Assembly (NCBI RefSeq): GCF_021283305.1
Contig: NZ_JAJSOK010000066.1
Span: forward strand, 1-43,221
DNA from: Pseudonocardia kujensis
Lineage (GTDB): Bacteria > Actinomycetota > Actinomycetes > Mycobacteriales > Pseudonocardiaceae
DNA length: 43,221 nucleotides
Reading direction: 5' to 3'
Shown: one piece after another, positions 38,988 to 43,221 of the stretch
Numbering within the stretch: position 1 is the stretch's first letter
Layout: every line of letters starts with the position of its first letter
Made by a program: the position numbers and the translations under genes
Notes under the pieces: generated by a model
Databases searched by the model: none
What the model saw: only the letters and a program-made list of their open reading frames with translations
Told to the model about the DNA's origin: nothing

Positions 38988-41786
38988 GTGCCCACCACCA
39001 CCGAACTGCGTACCCGGCTCGTCGACCGGCTCGCCTGGTCCCGGGACGCCTCGCACTTCGCGCTCGTCCCGCAGGCCGTGGCCGTGCCCGCCGACGCGGC
39101 CGCCGTCGGCTCGTTGTTCGCCGACGCCGCGCTGACCGGCGTGCCGCTGACCTTCCGGTCGGGCGGCACCAGCCTGTCCGGGCAGGCCGGGACCGAGGGG
39201 ATCCTCGTCGACACCCGCCGGCACTTCCGCGGCATCGAGGTGCTCGACGACGGTGCCCGCGTGCGCACCGGACCCGGCGCCACGGTCCGCCAGGTCAACG
39301 CCCGGCTGGCGCCCTACGGCCGCAAGATCGGCCCGGACCCGGCGAGCGAGTCCGCCTGCACCCTCGGCGGGGTCGTCGCGAACAACTCCAGCGGGATGGC
39401 CTGCGGCACCACGGCCAACAGCTACGCCACCCTGGACTCGCTGGTGCTGGTGCTGCCGTCGGGCACCGTGCTGGACACCGCAGCGCCCGACGCCGACGCG
39501 CGGCTGCGCGCCCTCGAGCCCGAGCTGCACGCCGGGCTGGCCCGGCTCCGCGACCGGGTCCGCGACGACCCGGCCCTGCGGACCCGCGTCGAGCAGCAGT
39601 TCGCGATGAAGAACACCATGGGCTACGGGTTGAACTCGCTGCTCGACCACACGCGCCCGGCCGACGTCCTGGCCCACCTCGTGGTGGGTAGCGAGGGCAC
39701 GCTCGCGTTCATCGCGTCGATCGTGCTGCGCACCGTCCCGCTGCTCCCGCACGCCCGCACCGGGCTCCTGGTCTTCTCCGACCTCGCCGGGGCCACCGGT
39801 GCGCTGCCGGAGATCGTCGACACCGGTGCGACGACCATCGAGCTGCTCGATGCGACGTCGCTGCGAGTCGGGCAGGCGGACCCGCAGGCCGACGCGGCAC
39901 TGCGGGCGCTGGAGGTCGACCGGCACGCCGCACTGCTGGTGGAGTACCAGGCCGCGACCGCGCAGGAGGCGGACGACCTGGCCGGCGCGGCGACCGGGGT
40001 GCTGGGCACGCTGCCCGTGTCCGGGCCGCGCAGCCTGGCCGCCGACCCGGCGGCGCGGGCCGCTCTGTGGCACATCCGCAAGGGCCTCTACGCCACGGTC
40101 GCCGGCGCGCGTCCGACCGGCACGACGGCCCTGCTGGAGGACGTCGTCGTCCCCGTCCCGGCGCTGCTGCCGACCTGCGAGTCGCTGAGCCGGCTGTTCG
40201 ACAAGCACGAGTACGACCACGCCGTGATCTTCGGGCACGCGAAGGACGGCAACATCCACTTCATGCTGACCGAGCGGCTCGGCGGCGACGTCCCGCTGGA
40301 CCGGTTCGCCCGGTTCACCGACGACATGGTCGACCTGGTCCTCGGCCACGGCGGCTCGCTCAAGGCCGAGCACGGCACCGGCCGGATGATGGCGCCGTTC
40401 GTGCGCCGCCAGTACGGCGACGAGCTCTACGAGGTCATGCGCGAGATCAAGCGGTTGTGCGACCCGCGCGGCGTGCTCAACCCGGGCGTGCTGATCGACG
40501 AGGACCCCGAGGGGCACCTGCGGCACCTCAAGAGCGCCCCGGCCGTCGAGGAGGAGGTCGACCGGTGCGTGGAGTGCGGGTTCTGCGAGCCCGTGTGCCC
40601 GAGCCGGGACCTCACGACCACGCCACGGCAGCGGATCGTGCTGCGCCGCGAGATGCAGCGGGCGCGGGAGGCCGGCGACACGGCCGTGCTGGCCGAGCTG
40701 GAACGCGACTACGAGTACGCCGGCATCGACACCTGCGCCGCCGACGGGATGTGCCAGACCGCCTGCCCGGTCCTGATCAACACGGGTGACCTGGTGAAAC
40801 GGCTGCGCGCCGAGCAGGCCGGCCCGCTGGCGCAGCGGGGCTGGGCGGTCGCGGCGAAGCACTGGGCGGGGACGACCCGGGCGGCGGCCGGCGCCCTGAC
40901 CGCGGCCGACGCCCTCCCGGACCGGCTCGTCGCCGGCGCCACCGCGCTCGGCCGGCGGGTCGTCGACCCCGAGGTCCTGCCCGCCTGGTCCCCCGAGCTG
41001 CCCCGCGGCGGCCGGCCGCGGTCCGACACCGCACGGCCCCGTGCCGACGCCGTGCTGTTCGCCTCCTGCACGGGCACGATGTTCGGCCCGGCCGGTGACG
41101 ACCGGTCCGGCGAGCGGGGCGCCGCGGCGGCCTTCGAACGGCTCTGCGCCCGCGGCGGGGTCACCCTCACCCGCCCGGCCGGGCTGGCCTCGCTCTGCTG
41201 CGGCACCCCGTGGAAGTCGAAGGGGCTCACGGCCGGGTACGCCGAGATGGCCCGCCGGGTCCTGCCGGCGCTGTGGGAGGCCAGCCGCGGGGGCGAGCTG
41301 CCCGTGATCGGCGACGCCTCGTCCTGCACCGAGGGTCTCCGGCAGCTGGTCGCCGACGCCACGGACCGGCGCTACGCCGCGATCCGGGTGGTCGACGCCG
41401 TCGCCTTCACCGCCGAGCGCCTGCTCGACCGGCTGACGGTCACCCCGCTCGACTCGCTCGCGCTGCACCCCACCTGCTCGGCGGTCCGGATGGGGCTCGA
41501 CGGCCCGCTGCGTGCGGTGGCCGCGGCCGTCGCCCGCACGGTCACCGTCCCCGCCACCTGGGGCTGCTGCGGCTTCGCCGGCGACCGCGGCCTGCTCCAC
41601 CCGGAGCTGACCGCCGCCGCCACCGCGCCGCAGGCCACCGAGCTCGCCGGCCGGACGTTCGACGCCCACGCCTCCTGCAACCGGACCTGCGAGCTCGGCA
41701 TGACCCGCGCCACCGGCCGGCCCTACGAGCACGTGCTGGAGGTGCTCGACCGGGTCAGCGCGGCGTCGGTTCCAGCAGCGCCGTGA
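38988..41786 (+). CDS. FAD/Fe-S D-2-hydroxyacid dehydrogenase (GlcD-GlcF fusion type), 932 aa
   Basis: An N-terminal FAD-binding type 4 domain (RSGGTSLSGQ at 57-66, GPDPASE, NNSSGMACGTTANSYATL), a FAD-linked oxidase C-terminal domain (IFGHAKDGNIHF, EHGTGRM, DPRGVLNPG), a ferredoxin-like domain with two CxxCxxC clusters (C527 in CVECGFCEPVCP, C583 in CAADGMCQTACP), and two CCG-type cysteine-rich domains (LCCGTPWKSKG, WGCCGFAGDRG). Enzymes of this architecture oxidise D-lactate, glycolate or D-2-hydroxyglutarate and pass electrons to quinone through Fe-S clusters; which one cannot be told. The GTG start has GGAG within GAGGAGCAGGAGCCG. It overlaps the convergent EVE-like gene by 32 nt. Confidence 0.9.
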   Translation: MPTTTELRTRLVDRLAWSRDASHFALVPQAVAVPADAAAVGSLFADAALTGVPLTFRSGGTSLSGQAGTEGILVDTRRHFRGIEVLDDGARVRTGPGATVRQVNARLAPYGRKIGPDPASESACTLGGVVANNSSGMACGTTANSYATLDSLVLVLPSGTVLDTAAPDADARLRALEPELHAGLARLRDRVRDDPALRTRVEQQFAMKNTMGYGLNSLLDHTRPADVLAHLVVGSEGTLAFIASIVLRTVPLLPHARTGLLVFSDLAGATGALPEIVDTGATTIELLDATSLRVGQADPQADAALRALEVDRHAALLVEYQAATAQEADDLAGAATGVLGTLPVSGPRSLAADPAARAALWHIRKGLYATVAGARPTGTTALLEDVVVPVPALLPTCESLSRLFDKHEYDHAVIFGHAKDGNIHFMLTERLGGDVPLDRFARFTDDMVDLVLGHGGSLKAEHGTGRMMAPFVRRQYGDELYEVMREIKRLCDPRGVLNPGVLIDEDPEGHLRHLKSAPAVEEEVDRCVECGFCEPVCPSRDLTTTPRQRIVLRREMQRAREAGDTAVLAELERDYEYAGIDTCAADGMCQTACPVLINTGDLVKRLRAEQAGPLAQRGWAVAAKHWAGTTRAAAGALTAADALPDRLVAGATALGRRVVDPEVLPAWSPELPRGGRPRSDTARPRADAVLFASCTGTMFGPAGDDRSGERGAAAAFERLCARGGVTLTRPAGLASLCCGTPWKSKGLTAGYAEMARRVLPALWEASRGGELPVIGDASSCTEGLRQLVADATDRRYAAIRVVDAVAFTAERLLDRLTVTPLDSLALHPTCSAVRMGLDGPLRAVAAAVARTVTVPATWGCCGFAGDRGLLHPELTAAATAPQATELAGRTFDAHASCNRTCELGMTRATGRPYEHVLEVLDRVSAASVPAAP

Positions 41787-42111
41787 GCCGCTCCCCCGCC
41801 GCCTCCGGCAGCCGCCGCCGGCTCCGGAGGTGCCGGAAGACGGGGCCGAGGAGGTCGTCGGCGAGCAGCACGGGGCGCGGCAGCGGGTGCGGCAACGGGC
41901 GCACGACCGCGCTCGCGTGCCAGCCGCCCTCCGCCCGCGGCTCGGCGTCGGTCGTGAACTCGACCAGCGCGGCGACGCCCCCGCCCGGTCCGGTCAGGTA
42001 GACCACCGCCCGGTCCCCGGCGCGGGTGGAACGCAGGCAGCAGGGCGCAGCGGGCGGGTCGCGAAGTTCCTCGGCGTCCCACAGCAGGACCGAGCTCGGG
42101 GCGGTGTGCAC
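41755..42111 (-). CDS. EVE/PUA-like domain protein, 118 aa
   Basis: The sequence WDAEELRDPPAAPCCLRSTRAGDRAVVYLTGPGGGVAALVEFTTDAEP, then RPLPHPLPRPVLLADDLLGPVFRHLRSRRRLPEAAGERLTALL, resembles EVE domains, a PUA-like fold that binds modified nucleotides. The match is by pattern and is moderate. The usual N-terminal tryptophan-rich start is short here. The GTG start lacks a Shine-Dalgarno and may be leaderless (TAGAAC 7 nt upstream). The 3' end overlaps the dehydrogenase gene tail to tail. Confidence 0.55.
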   Translation of the reverse strand: MHTAPSSVLLWDAEELRDPPAAPCCLRSTRAGDRAVVYLTGPGGGVAALVEFTTDAEPRAEGGWHASAVVRPLPHPLPRPVLLADDLLGPVFRHLRSRRRLPEAAGERLTALLEPTPR

Positions 42112-42210
42112 GCGGGGAGTTCTACCCGTCCCGCGGGTCGAGGCACCGGTCGGCCGGGCGGCGTCGGCGAAGCGACGGCCTGCTCGTCGTCGAACAGCAG
42201 CGGTGGCAGG

Positions 42211-42399
42211 TCGGTGCCCGGGGGTCGCCGCCCTCCCCCACCTGTCCGCGACCCGTCCGCTTCCCGAGGCGCGCTGGAACGAGCCCGGCGGGGCGCGGAT
42301 CGTGCGCCAGGTGCTGGTCCACGTGTTCGCCGAGACCGCCCAGCACGCCGGGCACGCGGACATCCTCCGCGGGTCGATCGACGGCCACACGGCGAGCCG
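42211..42399 (+). pseudogene. C-terminal relic of a DinB/DUF664 family protein
   Basis: RPLPEARWNEPGGARIVRQVL, then HVFAETAQHAGHADILRGSIDGH, is the last helix pair of DinB-like thiol-dependent proteins, including the histidine-rich ETAxHxGHADILR motif. No start or N-terminal three quarters are present upstream (42112-42210 shows nothing recognisable). The frame runs without a stop into the next relic. Confidence 0.6.
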
Positions 42400-43052
42400 A
42401 TGGCCCGGCTCTCCCCGGGCGCTGAACCGCGCCACGCTCGGCCGCCAGCTCCTGCTCGACCGCGCGGACCTCCCGGTCCCCGACGCGGTCGCGCACCTGT
42501 GCGGCCTGCAGGCGCAGGCGCCGCAGGAGCGTTCACCGGCCTCTTCTCACGGCTGCGGGCGTTCGACCCGGCGGTGTTGTCGCGTCTTCTCACCGCCCGG
42601 CGGCTGGTCCGGACGACGCTGATGCGGCGCACCCTCCACCTCGTCACGCGGAGGACGCGCGGGCCTGGCGGCCACGCCACGACGCGATGCTGCGCACGCG
42701 GGTGCCGACGCCCGCGCCCCGACTCCGACACCCCGGCGCCGGTGCCCTTCCTCCCCGCCTTCGACAACGCGCTCCTCGGCTACGACGACCGCAGCCGCCG
42801 CGTCGACGCCGACCACCGCGGCCTCTCCGTGGCCGGGGAGCGCGCCGTCCTCGTCGACGGCCGGGTCGCCGCGCTGTGGACCGTCGAGGCCGGCACCGTG
42901 ACCGTCGCTCCGGCTCCCCTGCGGGGCTTCTCCCGGGCCGACCGCGCCGCCGTCGCCGAGGAGGGCCGGCTGGGGCCGGGTTCCTGTCCGCCGGCGAGCA
43001 CCACCGGGTGCGGGTGGCGGCCTCACCCCGCCGAGCACCACGCGGTCAGTAG
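42400..43052 (+). pseudogene. Winged-helix DNA-binding domain protein, multiple frameshifts and deletion
   Basis: Fragments of one family (HTH_42/YcaQ-like winged helix proteins) follow each other in changing frames: RALNRATLGRQLLLDRADLPVPDAVAHLCGLQAQAPQ near 42415-42528; FTGLFSRLRAFDPAVLSRLL and LMRRTLHLVT near 42531-42646; AEDARAWRPRHDAMLRTRV from 42648; then, after a gap of about 150 missing residues, PFLPAFDNALLGYDDRSRRVDADHRG, GRVAALWTVEAG and ADRAAVAEEG from 42741; and FLSAGEHHRVRVAA near 42980. At least three frameshifts and one deletion make it non-functional. Its end meets the convergent prolyl-tRNA synthetase gene. Confidence 0.75.
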
Positions 43053-43221
43053 GCCCGGCCGATCAGCACGGCGTGCCGGGCCGGCTCCCCGGTGACCACG
43101 CAGGTCGGGGCGGGCGGCTCGGCGTCGACCAGGCAGCGGATGGTGGCGCCGGTCCGCTCCGCCAGCACCTGCTCCGACCCCTGCGCGCCGGACCAGGCGG
43201 CGAGGAAGAGCCCGCCGTCCC
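43046..43221 (-). CDS. proS: Prolyl-tRNA synthetase, C-terminal end (partial, runs off the window)
   Basis: The last 57 codons read GGLFLAAWSGAQGSEQ, then ERTGATIRCLVDAE and PTCVVTGEPARHAVLIGRAY followed by TGA. This is the zinc-binding-like C-terminal domain and terminal aromatic (AY) of archaeal/eukaryotic-type prolyl-tRNA synthetases, in which the final tyrosine folds back to the active site. One of the usual cysteines is replaced (CVVTG instead of CxxC). The 5' part lies beyond position 43221. The assignment is based on a short piece but the motif order is characteristic. Confidence 0.75.
   Translation of the reverse strand, partial: DGGLFLAAWSGAQGSEQVLAERTGATIRCLVDAEPPAPTCVVTGEPARHAVLIGRAY

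Noticed and set aside
38988..41786. The FAD/Fe-S dehydrogenase as part of the GntR regulon
   Set aside because: It is on the other strand beyond two unrelated loci, and I saw no TCCGACTGTYRACA site upstream of it.
3093..43052. All broken frames as assembly or sequencing errors
   Set aside because: Some lesions are large deletions (Hsp20, LLM, winged-helix) and intact overlapping operons surround them, so errors cannot explain all. Single-base lesions (LAL, MEDS) remain open to this explanation.

Overview
The window is a very GC-rich chromosomal segment from an actinobacterium, most likely a member of the Pseudonocardiaceae such as Pseudonocardia. This is an inference from strong G/C third-position bias, frequent GTG starts, an Lsr2-family protein, a LAL-type LuxR regulator, MarR/TetR/GntR/PucR regulators and probable leaderless genes. 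No rRNA, tRNA, CRISPR array, transposase or phage gene was found.

Layout. 1-420: gene-free, with a tandem array of 24-bp near-palindromes. 463-2590 (minus): OsmC, FAD oxidoreductase, small unknown. 3108-5678 (minus): LAL regulator interrupted by an in-frame TGA in its Walker B region. 6230-12191 (minus): acyl-CoA ligase, enoyl-CoA hydratase, acetoacetyl-CoA-synthetase-like ligase, carnitine-dehydrogenase-like enzyme and GNAT, under a MarR regulator (12293-12781) with an MHS symporter (12904-14235) on the other side. 14314-15246 (minus): Lsr2-like protein and an uncharacterised partner. 15501-19408 (plus): SnoaL-like protein, TetR, beta-lactamase-fold hydrolase and 4CL-like ligase. 19625-23154: small phasin-like protein, XRE regulator, aldo/keto reductase, MBL-fold hydrolase. 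23543-32165: a stress-type island with a broken MEDS sensor, PucR regulator, HtrA lipoprotein, a chain of micro-genes including a UBP zinc finger, G6PDH, an unknown minus-strand gene, a deleted Hsp20 and a DUF1931 double-histone-fold protein. 32323-37122 (minus): GntR regulator, MHS symporter, split transketolase, SDR. 37290-43221: six-TM membrane protein, deleted LLM oxidoreductase, FAD/Fe-S 2-hydroxyacid dehydrogenase, EVE-like protein, broken DinB and winged-helix relics, and the 3' end of prolyl-tRNA synthetase.

How the parts work together. The MarR block looks like a pathway that imports an organic acid, activates and hydrates it, and also oxidises a free 3-hydroxy acid and activates the 3-oxo product. 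The promoters on both sides of marR share a 17-bp operator-like element between -35 and -10. The GntR block is a compact uptake and catabolism operon in which a two-subunit transketolase acts with an SDR but without a visible kinase or aldolase. Three CTGTYRACAG-type sites mark its control regions. I regard this block as the best candidate for an undescribed pathway.

Operons are tightly packed, with many ATGA/GTGA stop-start overlaps. Several gene ends have the stop codon inside a hairpin. At least six genes are broken (LAL, MEDS, thioredoxin fragment, Hsp20, LLM oxidoreductase, winged-helix), many of them sensory or stress functions, while neighbouring genes are intact to the base.
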